Both the position numbers and the translations under genes were made by a program. Under the pieces are notes generated by a model. That model was not told the DNA's origin. It was given only the letters and a program-made list of their open reading frames with translations, and ran no database searches. A DNA stretch of 64,000 bases. Origin: Mangifera indica (taxonomy: Eukaryota; Streptophyta; Magnoliopsida; Sapindales; Anacardiaceae). The DNA lies in the NCBI RefSeq assembly GCF_011075055.1, contig NC_058153.1:2728001-2792000 (forward strand), written 5' to 3'. The stretch's first letter is position 1. Each line of letters opens with the position of its first letter. This document shows, in pieces, positions 23,201-36,229 of this stretch.

Positions 23201-25102
23201 GGCCAATTCTGGGGTTGTTTCACAACCTTCCCCTGCAGAAGTAAAGTCAACTGTAAGGAAAGAACTGCCACAGGTGATATTTCCTTTAAGTTTTCACCTT
23301 TGATATATTTGCTGTATGTGTGGATCATGTATTTGTTTTAATTCTGGTTTGACTGCAGAATTTGTTTGCTTCAACTTATTCATCCTATCAAGCTGTTCCA
23401 GGGTGGCAAACTGGTCCACCTCTTCCCATGGGGTTTTCAATGCAATATAATACTGCAGTGGTACCTTCACATATCAAAGATAATTATATATATAATTTTG
23501 CTTGACAAATTACTCATAATTGTATATAATTTATGGTTTCAGCCCATACCAACTTTTGTGCAGCCTAAGTCAACAAACCCATTTGATGTCAACAGTGAAT
23601 CACCAACCGTTCAAGCCCAAATGGTATGTTTGAACGTTTCTTGTTTATTTCTGTTGACGTTTTCGTTATCTAAAATCAAGTATTTTCTTCTAAATTTTGT
23701 TTTCTATTCCCCATGATGCAGTTTCCTTCCATGGCATCCTTACAAGGTGCTTTGCCAAATGTGTCGCATCCTTCTGGCTTATTACGAACATCCAGCCTAG
23801 GTACCCCATCACATGCTTGGATGCCACCCCAGTCATCACCTTATCCATTGGCCATGCCTTCTCAAACTCCAACATATGGATCTGTGATGCCATATGCATC
23901 AGCACTGCCTTCCCAGACACCGCCTTATGCGTCAACTATGCCTCCCCATGCACCTACACATGCATCAGCGATCCCTCAAAGTAAAATCACTTCTTTTGGA
24001 TGTGCTTTTCCCAGTTTCTTTATTTATTTACTTATTTATGTCTGTACTTCTTTGCCCTTTTATTTTGCTAAGTTATGGTTTATACAAATTTACAGGGGCA
24101 TATATGGGGCCACAAGCACACAGTAACATCCCATTTTCCAGGTAACTATTCGATTGACAAGTCCACATGTCTTTAATGTTTCTTAAGATATTTGCTAATC
24201 CGAGGATCACATAAAACAAATTAATAAGATTGTTCCATTGCTTGAGGCTTTATATGGCTCTCTTTAAATAGTTATGAAGTCAATCTTGGCTTAATCTGTT
24301 TTTCTTTCTTTGGGAGGTCAATGAGGTTTGACCTAGGGTTTCTTGGTTTATTGCACAGCCATATCACAAGTTGACTATCATTTTCCTGATGGTATTAACC
24401 TCTTGTTTTATGATCAGATCTGGATCTGGTAAGTGACTGGATTGACAATGGCCACCATAATTCTGACAGGAAAGCTGAAATGAAAGAATAAATTGCTAGA
24501 ATAACAAATAACAAAAATTTGCATTATTAACAAATTTTTTACATGATTTTTGCATTTCTAATTTATAATGTCTTACCTAAAAGAGATTTAGATTTTTTTT
24601 TTTTTGGGATCTGGTGTAGATTGATACTAATTGAATTATTTACTGGAGGAAACAATGTCACTTGACAACTAAAAGAATATGCTGCGTTTTGTTTTTTATT
24701 TTATAAAGAAATATGACGTCATATGCTAATTATTATGTTATTTTCGTTATTGTTATACGTGGGGTGAAAAAATGTAGAAGGAATCAATGAATATTTTCTA
24801 AGTGCTTCTCTCTCTATATTTTTGGAATCTCTCTCAGTATCTTCTCTCGCTAAATTCTTAAACTTAATCTTGAATCCTTGCTTTGTTTTCTGAATACAGT
24901 CTAGGTTGCATCATAGATTGTTTTAATAACATATGTATTGAAAATTTTAATGATCTTTATCAGGCAACAAGGAGTTGGGGGATTTGGGCGTGACAGGGCC
25001 GGTTTCGGCCCTATGGAACCTGATCAACAGATGGCAGGTAGATACTCAGCTCCTGCTATCCCACAACCCTTCTCGTCGACTGAGGGGAACCCATTTGGAT
25101 AA
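18311..25102 (+). CDS. AGD14: ARF GTPase-activating protein, AGD14 type, with apparent frameshift
   Basis: Coding exons: 18311-18409, 19823-19884, 20063-20150, 20302-20363, 20441-20538, 20699-21160, 22310-23017, 23112-23273, 23359-23460, 23543-23623, 23722-23980, 24096-24141 and 24964-25102. The ArfGAP zinc finger is C27-x2-C30-x16-C47-x2-C50, with the catalytic arginine finger at R55 (CSGIHR). It stimulates GTP hydrolysis on ARF GTPases in vesicle traffic. A charged Arg/Asp/Ser/Gly segment follows (exon 6), then a long Pro/Ser/Gln/Ala tail with FDADPEPP and a terminal GNPFG, as in AGD14-like proteins. All junction phases agree except one: a single extra C at 20520-20522 shifts the frame within exon 5. 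Without it the protein would be 788 residues. As written, translation stops at codon 138, just after the ArfGAP domain. Exon 7 carries in-frame tandem repeats. Confidence 0.88.
18698..19344. mobile_element. intronic inverted-repeat element in the ArfGAP gene
   Basis: The first coding intron carries a block whose left end (gaaaaaggcgaggcaaaggctt, about 18699-18719) is matched inversely at its right end (taagccttgccacgcctttg, 19324-19343). The interior repeats phrases with gacaacc and cgccggaaa-like strings, unlike the AT-rich intron around it. It looks like a non-autonomous DNA element of about 645 bp; the superfamily is not clear. No coding capacity. Confidence 0.5.
20174..20219. repeat. (TA)n microsatellite in an ArfGAP intron
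   Basis: About 45 bp of TA repeats between coding exons 3 and 4. It starts about 25 bp after the donor at 20151. Confidence 0.9.
22730..22933 (+). repeat. two in-frame coding tandem duplications in the ArfGAP tail
   Basis: A 51-bp unit (22730-22780) is repeated at 22781-22831 with a visible substitution (FAAFPSPNPL versus FATFPSPNPL). A 39-bp unit (22856-22894) is repeated without visible change at 22895-22933 (VNAGNSFSPQHQ twice). Both lengths are multiples of three, so the frame is kept. The near-identity points to recent slippage or unequal exchange. Confidence 0.9.
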
Positions 25103-25109
25103 ATTGCAA

Positions 25110-27580
25110 TTGCAAAGAACAAAATACTTGGTAACAATATTTTAGTTTAAGCATCATCTTGTTGCTTGTCAAATTGCTAGGGGGGAAAGTTTTGGTTCCT
25201 GTAATATATAGTTAGATGATCCAACCCAATGAAAAATTTGTCAAGTTCAACCCCATGGTAACTTTTGAGGGCCAAATGTCCATATCCACCATGGAAGATA
25301 GATTGATGCTGTTACTAAAAAAGGCATGGAGGGAGAGAATTAATCTGAAAGTGGTGCAGAAAACTCCATTGGGGATTAAGGGTTTTTTTTTTTTTTTAAA
25401 ATTTTTATGCAGTATGTTGTCTATCTGATATTTTTGATGTTCCATTGAGTCATCCGTGTGCTGCCTGTTGCCCCAAAAAGTTGTATAATTTCCTATTGTT
25501 GTTCTGTTGTATTATTATGCCAGCTATTCATTATTGTGGTGAGTTATCTGAGTCTGTGAAAAGTGTCTAGTTCAATTGTTACAGGTGAGTACAGTTTGAA
25601 TGCTAATGTTATTGAAGATTGAGATGAGTTTTAAGATATTATCCGAAAAGTAGTACTACGTGTGACATATTATTACGTGATTAAATATTGTTTTATTTTT
25701 AATTCAAAATCACTTAATCATATGGTAAGATATCATTATTTTTATACAAGTTTATGTTCATTACTTATACATATAGTTGTTAGAGTAATATTATACATAT
25801 CTATTTTGGATACACAAATATGTATACATTTATACGTGTTATTATATAATTGGGTGTTATTTTGTTTTTAATTCAAAATCACTCAATCACATGATGACAC
25901 GTATAAGTGTGTATGTATTTGTGTACCCAAAATGGGTACACATAGTTTTATTGAAGTTGTTATTGGCCTCAGATGTTGAGTTCATTCTTTATGTGTTTCA
26001 ATACGGCTGCTCTCACATACAAATTTATAAAGAAAAAGAGGTTTGGCTGCCATGAATGCACAACAATATATTGATACTGACAACCCTTAATATGCTCATT
26101 TGGATAATGCTGTCTACCTTAAGTTTCATCCATTTCACTTTTTGCACTGAAGAGAGTGCAAACTAATTAATTATTTACACATTATTTATCATTTTATTTG
26201 ATCATCAAAGTGATAAAAATTGCAATACAAGATTGTTGTGCCACTTAGGACTTCAAATTTTCTCTTTATTCCAAGTATGAAGTAAATAAAAACTATCATA
26301 TGAATAATTATTTTAAACGGAGAAGCATTATTTACCTCTTAAATTATATCAAAATAACAAATTCTTCACATAGTCGAAAACTAGTTTTTTTTTTCCACCT
26401 TTCGCAAAACAATGATTGTAAAATTAGTTAATTTTAAAATTAAATAAATAAAAAAGGAGAGGGGGAGAAGAGGAGTGTAATCACAATAAGCATTACAACT
26501 TTACATATTATATTTATTATTTTTGTATTATACTCGTATTAGTAACACTGTAGATGTATACATTTTGATAATGTCAAATCATGTAAAAACCATGTGTCTC
26601 ATATATTCTCTTGCTTATTTCAACTTGTTATCTCATGCATTTCCAATAGACAAACTCCAGTTTTTTCATATATATATATATTTTTATGATTAAAGAACTT
26701 TGTTTGACTTCGCCAAACAAGTAATCTTGTTTTGTTGTAGCAGTTCAAACTTTTGGCATGAGAGAAAGATTATGCTAATTAAACTTTAATCTTTTATGAG
26801 AGAGTCTGTTTGTTTAACGGTTAAAAATAACTGTTGCGGTCTAACTCTTCTCACATTTTAATTATTGCTATCGTAACTTATTTATGCATATTTTTGTATC
26901 ACTGAAAATCACATCAACAAATTGGTTGTGTTGCATTAAACATTAAACTAGGAAGAACATTGTTTTCCTTTTTTTTTTTTAATTTTTGTTTTTTATTTAA
27001 TGGATTGTGAAAGCCCACCTTCGTTGAAATATTAGTATATTTGGTGAGATGAATTGTTTGTGGAAAAATATTTTTAATTGTTATTAAAAAAGGTTCTGCA
27101 GAATTTATTATCATTTATTTTTCTCTATATATTTTAAATAAAGTCTGAATGATTCTACAGTAGAATGAAGTAGAAATTAAAAAGTAGGACCAATGCAAAT
27201 ACACAGTTAAGTTGAGAACGTAAATTTGGAACAGAATCTAAAATTATTAATCCGGCCAATGCAAATACACAAAATTCATCCATATGTTATATTTAAAAAA
27301 ATAATATGAATTAGGAAGCGTGCCAAAAAAATTGTTCTTGCAGGGCTCAAGCCCGTAAGGTATAAGAACAATATAAAAGATTTCCACCTTTGCATATGTA
27401 CAAATAAATTTGTACTTCCCAAATATATTTTTATATCATCTCTTTGAGGTGCCGAGATTGAATTTATATTTCATGTGATAATCACCTGCGTGCGGATTTC
27501 GTTCTGGCCTGAAGAATTTTTTGGATCATGGTGTTAATTTCTTCTAGATCTGCAAAGCGAACAATAAATGGTTGTTTTGA
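25110..27580. other. spacer between convergent ArfGAP and Serinc genes
   Basis: The first few hundred bases should be the 3' untranslated region of the ArfGAP gene; a T-run lies at 25382-25397. The rest is AT-rich without a supportable gene. It holds one good palindromic MITE copy (25784-25952) and a related partial arm at about 25650-25740. Confidence 0.5.
25784..25952. mobile_element. palindromic AT-rich MITE-like element
   Basis: The left arm includes ctattttggatacacaaata. The right arm includes tttgtgtacccaaaatgggt and ends tacacatagttttattg. The arms pair over most of their length around gtttttaattcaaaatcac, so a transcript would fold into a long hairpin. Confidence 0.65.
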
Positions 27581-27589
27581 GCTTCCTAA

Positions 27590-30500
27590 TTACACGGGCG
27601 ATTCATCTACTTGTCTGCTTTTCAAGAAGATTGGGGCCACCAGCATCCACACTGCAATTAAAAGAAAAAAGATTTTTCACTATAACAAATGTAAAGATGG
27701 CAATGAGGCAGGTCGGGTGAAATACTTCAATCTTTGTTTCTGTCCTTATAGAGAAACCTTTCTCTGTTTATGATACAAAGATGACGAAGAATTTCTATCC
27801 CTCCCGTAGAAAAACTTCTTTCTTTTCCCATGCCCATCACCACATGAAAATTTTTCCATGCTTTACCTTCGCCCTTCCGTTAAAAAAATAATATGATATT
27901 TATTAAATATCATGACATTTTTGTAATATTTAAAAATTTTTAAGTGTAATTAAATAATATAAGGGAAGGGATATGTCCGAGAGGGTCTTTGGGATTTTAA
28001 TCATTCCTCCATTTTTATTAGAGAATTTTCTCTCTATTTTGAAAATAACGGATAAAACCTTAATTTCACAAATCGAATTATTATCTCTATAAATGAATCA
28101 ACTCCAGATCAAATGCTTACAATATACACAAACTGCCAGCCATTCGTTAACTATCCTGACCCAAGTGCTTGTCCAACCCACATCAATTGTCCACCTGCAC
28201 CTCAAGAGATGCCAAATTAATCATAAACTCAAGCTGGGAAACAAGAAGCATTTGAAATTATATGGAAAATCAGTTTGAATTCTATTAAATTGAAATACAG
28301 AATGATACGCTTCGGGTTGTTAAAAGAGGTACTTTTTAATGGTGTGATGAGTATTCCACCCAATCAGCAGCATTGCAAAGTACATGGCTCCAGTGGCAAA
28401 AACAAAATGAAAGAAACCATAACCATAGGGAACATCATCTTCGGCCGGTGACTCGTCCTTCCTGAGCTGCAGTTGTTGTCAGACATGTTCTTCGAAATCT
28501 TGATGATAAAAGATTCAAAGAGCATGTGGATGGCAGGACATACCTGAAAGCACTTGGAATCGATGCCTGTAGAAAATGTTGCAATGACCATTGCAAGTAG
28601 TGCAACAACAAAGCTCTGTCAAAGATACGAGACTTCACTTAGTAAATCCAGGTAGAAATTGTTAATTTGTCATAACAAGAAGCTCTGAAAATTATAAATT
28701 TTCACTGGCACGATTAGATGAGCTACCCCATTTTTAAGGCCAATTTTGAATTATATTATACACACAAATTTTTATCATTTCTCTGAATTTTGCAATTTAT
28801 ACATAAGATAAGATGCTACTCATGGAATGTGTCAGAAAATTTGGTTTCTGTGCTTAGATAATTGGTTTGATCCACAAAATTTGAAATTTACTAGTCTTGT
28901 AGTAATATTAACCAAGCAAATGTTGAGTATAATATTGACTGCCAAACCTCTTTTGATGTTAAAACTTTTAAAAAATTAAAACACATCCATTAAATAAAGC
29001 CGCATGTGTAAGTTTGTAACAAATTTAAGTGATTTCTAAGAGAGAAAAGTCTTACGATGATGGTCAGCCAATCCGTTCTGTTTGAAGCTTCTGCTTTCCT
29101 GTTGCAACTTTCCCCGGCAGGTTCACTGTATAAACAAACTGGAATTAATTTAATATACTACTAAAAATATAAAAATGAAAAAATGTCGCAATATATATAA
29201 ATAACACTCATTTATCCATTACAAAGCAAGTTCCACCACTTCATTCAAAAGAAAATCTTATCAATAAAGTTGAAAGCAAACTGAAGATTCACCAATGGAC
29301 ATAATCCTCCTTTTCAACTTACTACTGCATTCAAATATTGCTTTTGGTAAAGCTCTTTTTAAATTGGTAAGCCAAGGGACTCGACAGGAACTTTTATCTT
29401 TCCATGCTTTCACTTTCTTTGTTCATCTTTTTTTTTTTTTTTCCAATTAAATGTGAAATTCTGTATTGTTCGGTGGGTGAGGTAGACCCACACCCATGGA
29501 CACTTCCCTCCCCATGAACAAATTAGATAGCACTTTGAAAGCTGATAACCATGGAGGACGCAGTTTAAAATGCATCAATTAGTGAAATTGCATGGCAACC
29601 AAAGACTTCTACACGATACCTTCGAATGGCACACCAGCAGATAAATACCACATAAAGGCCCATAAGCCCTGGAGCCAAGAAACCAGCATTTACCTGTTTC
29701 AAGCAGATGTGTCATTCAATTTTAATTCGTATTATAACATGAAAATCTGAACGAAATGAATGTATGAGCTAATTAGCACTTACTTTTGGGTGCAAAGAGA
29801 TGCTGGTCATGAGTTGAAGGAGCACCAGTGTCCATGTAATGAAAAAAATGTTGAGGAGGCAAGAAGGGTCTGGTGTATACCAAATGTACATCATTATGAT
29901 CCCCACTATGCATATAACATATGCGGTTGTTGCAGTTAGCATAACATGGATGTGGCTGCAGTTTAAAACCTTAATTTAGTTCACTATCGATACCCAAGTA
30001 ATAAATACTGGAACATGGATCATTGAAATTTCTTTCCTTCAAATAAAACTACGGTTTCAAATGTTTAAATAAATGTTTCTGCAGGTGAAGAACAAATTTG
30101 TATAAATTGTTTTGTAGCATGGGTAACTAAGAGGATAAATGATTTGGCATTAATCATATATAAAAAACGAGCAAAAACGTGAATTGCTCCGCCTTAGTTC
30201 CGGATTGAGGAAAAAAGTCTTACCATCTTTCTGCATTTTTCTCAGACAGACAGCAATCATTTAACCATGTAATGAAGCTGATCACACTGATTAGCTGAAT
30301 TAGGAGAAAGACCCTGAAAGAAATTGGAAAGGATATTAAATAAAAGTTACATTACAGCTCATTGACCAAACTTAGATGGGAAGAATCTCAAACTTCCTAA
30401 ACAACCAACTCTAATAAGTTGTACATGTTTTGTAGACAGGAAATTATAACAGGAATCAATGTACCCGGCACCAAAGTGTGCGACCTCCCCTGCCAAATAT

Positions 30501-31637
30501 ATAAGAACACAATGATTAAAGATATAAACTAACTGAAAGAAATCCAAAGGAAATAAGAGCCCTGATGCAAAATAACATTCAGAGAGAATTTGTAGAATGT
30601 GGCCCAACGAACCATAAAGCTGAATAAAGGAAGAAGGCATTAGAAAGGGGATGACTGTCAAGGTAATCCACATGATGATCTTTGCAGACCACCATCCAGA
30701 ATGCCACAAATCTCTGGACGCATATAACTTCGAAGTACCAGCTGTCGATAAGAACATTATGATAAAAAACATCTGTGGTAGCGTTAAGGAAATATGCAAT
30801 TTTAGGAAAGGACTAATGCTAAGATTCAGCTAGACAATTAGGGTCAGCAAGTGTCAAGACACATCATGGTAATCAGTCTGAGAAGTACAGACCTTCAAAC
30901 AAGGAATTCAGTTTGAGTGAACACAAGAAAGCTTGTTAGTTATTTCCAAAATTTTTTCTGTCGGCCAAAGCCTACATTTGCATTATCCCGTTGACACTGT
31001 TTTTCCCGCTTTTTTTTTTTTTCGTTTTATTTAATTTAATAAGATATTGAGGTAGATCCTGTCATCTGTCTAACCAAGAAAAATGAAATGGTATCGTTTT
31101 GACGACTGAATTCCAAGCTTCTAAAGGATACAAAGCAACCCAAGCTCACTCGAAGAACTCCTTCAGCGCCCAAGCATTCATGCCCACCTTTGCAGTTCCT
31201 TAGTTCTGCACCACAGTTGATCACCAAATGTGAATTTACTTGACCAAACACATGGTATAATCAGCAAATAGGATTGAAATAAGTTGTTGGTAGAATTCTG
31301 CATATTGTAATGCAGTCTACAAAAATATTTCTAAGTCAATTACTGGAAAACAAATAATAAATAGCTACAAAAGCAACATATAGTCCAATATTTTCTTAAA
31401 ACCAATGAAATGGTGAACTGGAGTTCAAGAAAACAGTCATATCTTACTCTCCATTTCCGGCAAGGCTCCGCTGCTATAATCCCGAACTACCCATGCTAGC
31501 AAGTTTGCTACCAGAAAAATCAACGCATAAACATATCTGGCCATCCAAGGATTGGAGCCATTCCGAAATTGGCTAAACCATGAGTCATCCTTAAACACTG
31601 CGCGCCTCTCGTTGCCGTAACTACCACCACTCTCCAT
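27590..31637 (-). CDS. Serinc/TDE1 family multipass membrane protein
   Basis: Twelve minus-strand exons: 31637-31448, 31205-31132, 30772-30613, 30489-30465, 30313-30224, 29955-29784, 29693-29620, 29125-29056, 28615-28544, 28466-28333, 28194-28121 and 27651-27590. All borders are GT-AG and the phases sum to 398 residues. It starts MESGGSYGNERRAVFKDDSW, then RNGSNPWMARYVYALIFLVA, the family signature CLGAEGVLRVSLGCF, and about ten hydrophobic segments. Later landmarks are AHFGAG, SISLHPK, FICWCAIRSEP, YGYGFFHFVFATGAMYFAML and WTIDVGWTSTWVRIVNEWLA. It resembles the plant group of Arabidopsis At2g33205. Serincs are placed in endomembranes or the plasma membrane; the suggested link to serine incorporation into lipids is family-level and debated. 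The fourth exon is a 25-bp microexon. The upstream TTG-initiated extension was not used. Confidence 0.93.
27692..28060. mobile_element. possible hAT-MITE-like insertion in the last Serinc intron
   Basis: The last intron (27652-28120) holds sequence starting aagatggcaatgaggcag and rich in ttctatccctcccgtagaaa and ttttctctctatttt-type strings. These recur in the element at 53271-53552 and around 50140-50540, 62755-63080 and 8935-9215. The ends are not clean, so the boundaries are approximate. Confidence 0.35.
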
Positions 31638-31649
31638 TCCTCCTTCCAA

Positions 31650-31719
31650 CTACTCTTCATCACATAAAGCCATCAATGAAAAGAAGCAACGGATATCATT
31701 TCGATTAATTAGTTTTCAC
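31650..31719 (-). other. probable second leader exon of the Serinc gene
   Basis: A minus-strand acceptor (caatgcag then GTGAAAAC) at 31720-31721 would open an untranslated exon running to the start codon at 31637. It could be joined to a leader exon that ends at a CTTTCAG|GTACTA donor at 33074/33073. This is inferred from splice signals only. Confidence 0.35.
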
Positions 31720-33073
31720 CTGCATTGCAGAAAACAAACTCATATTCATCATATAAGTTCCGCATATGATCATGTATCGGTACTGTACATATGCATCATA
31801 ACTGGAACCGGAGTCATGCAAAACAGAAGAATACAGCGAAAAAGTGACCACAAATTCTGGACATAGTCATTCAAAGGAGTTTGTTTAGCATTAAGTACAG
31901 ACACAACGGACTTGGCTCATTTCGATTTCATAGCTGGGTTTCGGGCAGATTTCTTGCCGTAGTGGGCAATTTCAGGGGCCTAAGATATGCTCTTGCGCTT
32001 CGAGCTTGCGAAACACAACAAACAAATTCCTAAAGATTTGCTAAAAATATAAAAATACTAGTTTACTCAGATTGAAGCTTGAAGCTCTCAAGATGTACCG
32101 TTGATATATTTAGTCATTCTTTCAACAGGCACATTAATGAAAGTTGTCTGTTGCTGAAACGGGCTCTCTGCCGAAATCAGCATCCTATGAAGATGAGATT
32201 AGACTGGGCTAGGCCCATGTGAGCACAAAAATTAGATGACATTAGTAGATGTATATTTAATGTAATATCACTTCACTTAAATATTGATCTATTGGCAAAA
32301 TCTCTATCCGGAAATTACACGAGGATCACTGGATCACAATTGAGACAGACAGGCACAACCATCGATAAATGAACACTCGAAAGAATACAAATTTTCTAAA
32401 AGTCGTAAATGGAATCTTTCCTTGGCTTGCAAGTCGTCTAAACTCAACTCTGAAGGAAAAACAATTCCATAGACGATTATACCCTCCACACTCTTCTGTA
32501 ACTCCGCATCAAGTAGGGGAAGCTAATTTATAATATAGGAGTAAATGTGGTGGTTACTGATTAATCATTCCACTATTTTGTCAAGCTTTACCCTGTAGTG
32601 AATACTGAACATGTCAAAATCTAGAAAATGTCAGAGAAGCTGTTAAGCTGTCATACCTAGGGATTCGCAATTCATAAAATAAATTGATCTCGCAATTAGC
32701 GGGAACAGAAATAGGCACCCTAAGTCAATAAAACAACAGATCGTGTTCAGGGATCAGAAGAGCTAAAATTCAAAAGTTACCGTTACTTTACTCTTCTGTG
32801 TTTGCTTGATTGATTGCACTCCGTCACCGAGAAAACGAAACGGTGGCTCAAAGATAACAAAACCGGTGAAGTTTATGTTCTATACAATTGTTTCAATTGC
32901 AAAGAGAACAGAAACACAAGTAGATTATGCATGTTCTCACATTGTAAGTAATGTAGCTATCTCTAGGTCATCAAAGCAAAACAGATCTCGATCTGAGCTC
33001 AGAAAAGATCCAAAACGACAATGTGTGGACCATAAAACGATAAGTGTACAGAAATTGGAGAAGAAAATAGTAC

Positions 33074-33185
33074 CTGAAAGTGAGTTGGTGATGATGATGG
33101 AGGAATGGAGGATGCGTAGTCGCACGCAAAGCTCCTCAAGCTTTCTCAAAAACAATGTCTCTGTTTTTTATTCAATATTGCGTTG
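33074..33185 (-). other. probable first leader exon of the Serinc gene
   Basis: On the minus strand, a leader-like segment ends in …ACTCACTTTCAG followed by GTACTATTTTC, a sound donor. The 5' limit is a guess. The plus-strand 128-codon open frame over 32806-33192 uses a TTG start and is antisense to this leader; it is not considered a gene. Confidence 0.35.
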
Positions 33186-33199
33186 CTTTTAAAATAGTT

Positions 33200-36050
33200 G
33201 AAAGTGAGAAGAAATATAGAGATAAGAGAGATTGCTTTTGGAGCTTTTCTTTGCTTTCTTCTTTTTTCCCGCCGTAAGCGTCCTTGTTTCCGCTACATAC
33301 CGTATCTTTCAAGAGATAACGTAACAAACCTCTTTTTATTTCGTCTGTTAGAAGCGAGCGCATGCTAAATATAATTATGTCTGACGTTTTGTGGCTCAAT
33401 TAGTGCATTTACCTCAGTTGCCTGTGTAATGATTAGAACAGTAATTATTTCGAGACGGAAACGGAAACCGAGCCTTCAATCTCAAGCATGCTGCCATTGC
33501 TTAACTTAAATCCCATTAATCCATTGTTGGATTGGCTTGCCCATCCACCCACGGAATCCATGGAGTCCAAGTAAACGTTTCTCTTTCAAAAGATTTTAAG
33601 AATAACGTCAGGCAAAATCACTATGTCCCACCAAAGATTTGATGAAATCATATATTCTTGACTGTTAATTTTAAAAACAAAACAATTTTCACCAATTTAT
33701 TAATTTTTTTAATAAATTCGATTAATTTTTATAAAATTTCAAAAAAAAAAACTTTAAACTAAACAACACCTTACTCTAAAAATTTTATTAAATAATTTTA
33801 TATTTTAATATATATAAATTTCAATTAAAAACAATAAAAAAAATTTATTGGTACACATATGGATAGATATCTCAACTATGTATAATTATATAATTTGAGA
33901 TAAATGATAATTTTTGAAAATATTGTTAGTGTTAAAAAAATTTTTAGGGGATTTTTGAAATTAGACAAAAGTTTGGAGATTTTTTGATAATTTTTAAAAT
34001 TGTAATATGTCCCCACAATAGTTTTAAAATGGTTAATTATAACTTCAAAATATAAAAAAACAAAGGACATAAACATTATATTATAAATTATTGAGGTTAT
34101 ATTATATTTTTAAAATATATAAGATGAATATGATAATTTTCTAAATAAAATGAGAAAAATATATATTTGATTTTAGAAATTTAAAAGAAAAACAATATAA
34201 ACACTTTATATAATATTTCTATTATAATATTTAAAAATAATGATATAAATATTTTTTAATTATTAAAATAATTTTAATAAGATCAATTAAAAAATATGTT
34301 TTTTTTTTTCAAACTTAACAAAAAGAATATGTTATTTTATCAATCTTTAGTGGAAAATAGTCATATGGAACATGACCTTTGTGATATTTTAGTTAGTTAG
34401 TTAGTGGTTGAATTATATTTATAAAATATTGATTTATTTGATTTAATTATTCTATTTTAAATTTATTGCCTGATCAATACGAACATAGATAAAAAATAAT
34501 AATAATAGACCGAAATGAGTCACATAATGCACTATGCACTGACATAATAACATGGTAGGCACGACTAAACTCATTAAACTAAGTAGGCACGGGCACCGAC
34601 TCCCGGCTCTTGCCGCTGTCAGCGCCAATTCTTCGTTAGTGCGACCATCTACTTTTATCAAATGCCTCCCCTGGCAATGGGCTTATGTCTAATGATGAGC
34701 TGGGAAGTCTTTTTGTAAAGTAAAAGGAGGAGCTTCTCATTATAATATATAGTTTGGTATCATCAAAAAAGCTTATGATAAGTTTGAATTATTCCCAAAA
34801 ATAATGCATTCAAATGGTTCATAGAATTTGTATAAAATCAAGATTATACATACAGATATCAAAGGGAAGAGGAACTTTACGCTTTTTTAAGTTTTATATG
34901 GGGGAAGGTCATGTGATAAAAAGAACAAAAAGACAAACTAACCAGAATCTTTAGTGTATGATTTTTGACCATGTTCATCAAACAAACATACTCCCCACCT
35001 TTTTCTCTGTATTCCAAGGTAGCCAGCTACGTGGACGTAAGAATGTCCTCAAAAGTTCAAGTTTTTACCGTAAATTGAATCCCTTGACTCTTACTTGTGG
35101 ATTACCGTCAAATTTTAAGATGTTTTAAATTAATATGGTATAATAGATATAATATACGATATAACATAAAAATTTTAATTTTTAATATATGATATAATAC
35201 ATAATTTTTTGTTAGTAAAAAAATCTCTATTCGATTGAATAAAAAAATCAAATTAACTACATTAAATAAAATAATCTTGAATTTAATAATTAATTTAATA
35301 ATTATTAAATTTGTTAAATTAAAAATTTATTTTTATATATTATTATAAAAGATTTAAACTTATATTATTTATATATAAAATATTTTTTTATTATTCAAAT
35401 TATTTCTGAAAGGTATATGATGGGAAAATCGTTTATTACGATTTACACAATTTTATTTAATTTTATAATGGAAAAGATTGTGATGTCGCACCCATTAGCG
35501 TCAATCATGGTCCTTTGAACCTTTAACCAAAGTTATCAACACTTTATCATGAAAGCCATTAGCCATTTTGCCCATTTCTAATTATTATTGTTGTTGTTTT
35601 TTGTTCTTACCTGTTTTGTTTACCACTTGAAATCATCAAGGGTTAGAAAAGGGTAAAGGTAGCTGAGAAAACAAAGCGAAGCCCCTGCCTTTTCTTTTCA
35701 TAACAAATTGGAGTGTCTCCAGGCCGTCTGCGCAACAGAGCTTCAAATGTCAAAAAGCAGTCAGATGGTCTGAAGTTGGGCGGCTTGAAATTAGTGATTA
35801 CTGAACACACTCATTAGTGGGCTTCTTTTAAGAAGACCTATCTTCTAGGTCTGCAGACTAAACGGCAGCTAGGCTTAGCTCAAACCAAAGAGGGACCGAA
35901 ATTTTCATTCACTCCGCGTTTTATTATCAATATGTATGGCAGTGCTAGTACCTTTTCTACTTCATTTTCCTTGCTAATTTTAAACGACTTGCTCTCCCTA
36001 TGAATGAGATTTTGTATCAAGAAATTTACAACAAAATATTTTTTTGCCAA
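33200..36050. other. AT-rich intergenic spacer
   Basis: No gene supported. The interval 33640-34450 is extremely AT-rich. A less AT-rich piece at 35640-35900, containing gtctccaggccgtctgcgc, has no open frame I can interpret; it may be promoter-like or part of the retroelement terminus that follows. Confidence 0.5.
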
Positions 36051-36059
36051 AAACACAAT

Positions 36060-36073
36060 ATAGTATCAGAGCC
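36060..36073 (+). other. primer-binding-like site of an LTR retroelement
   Basis: The string tagtatcagagcc differs by one base from the common plant primer-binding site complementary to initiator methionine tRNA (tggtatcagagc). It sits just after aaaaacaca, which could be the end of an LTR, and about 170 bp before integrase-like sequence in the same orientation. Confidence 0.5.
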
Positions 36074-36229
36074 TTTGTGATCTTAAAAGGCCTAAAAAAT
36101 TACTATGGTTGCACAAAGTGCTATTTTTTTCTTGATTGCATCATTGGAAACATGGATGAAGGCAGTACTCAGCCCAAAAAGTTTTCCATCAAAGCCCATC
36201 ATGTACAAAGATGCAATTAGTTGTCTTTG

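Noticed and set aside
27341..27360. gggctcaagccc stem resembling a tRNA T-arm
   Set aside because: No cloverleaf can be completed around it and no A-box is present upstream.
30359..30799. 146-codon minus-strand frame taken as one exon
   Set aside because: It reads from exon 3 of the Serinc gene through an intron and the microexon; the spliced version restores the conserved family sequence.
32806..33192. 128-codon open frame on the plus strand
   Set aside because: It starts at TTG, has no recognisable content and overlaps the likely leader exon of the Serinc gene on the minus strand.
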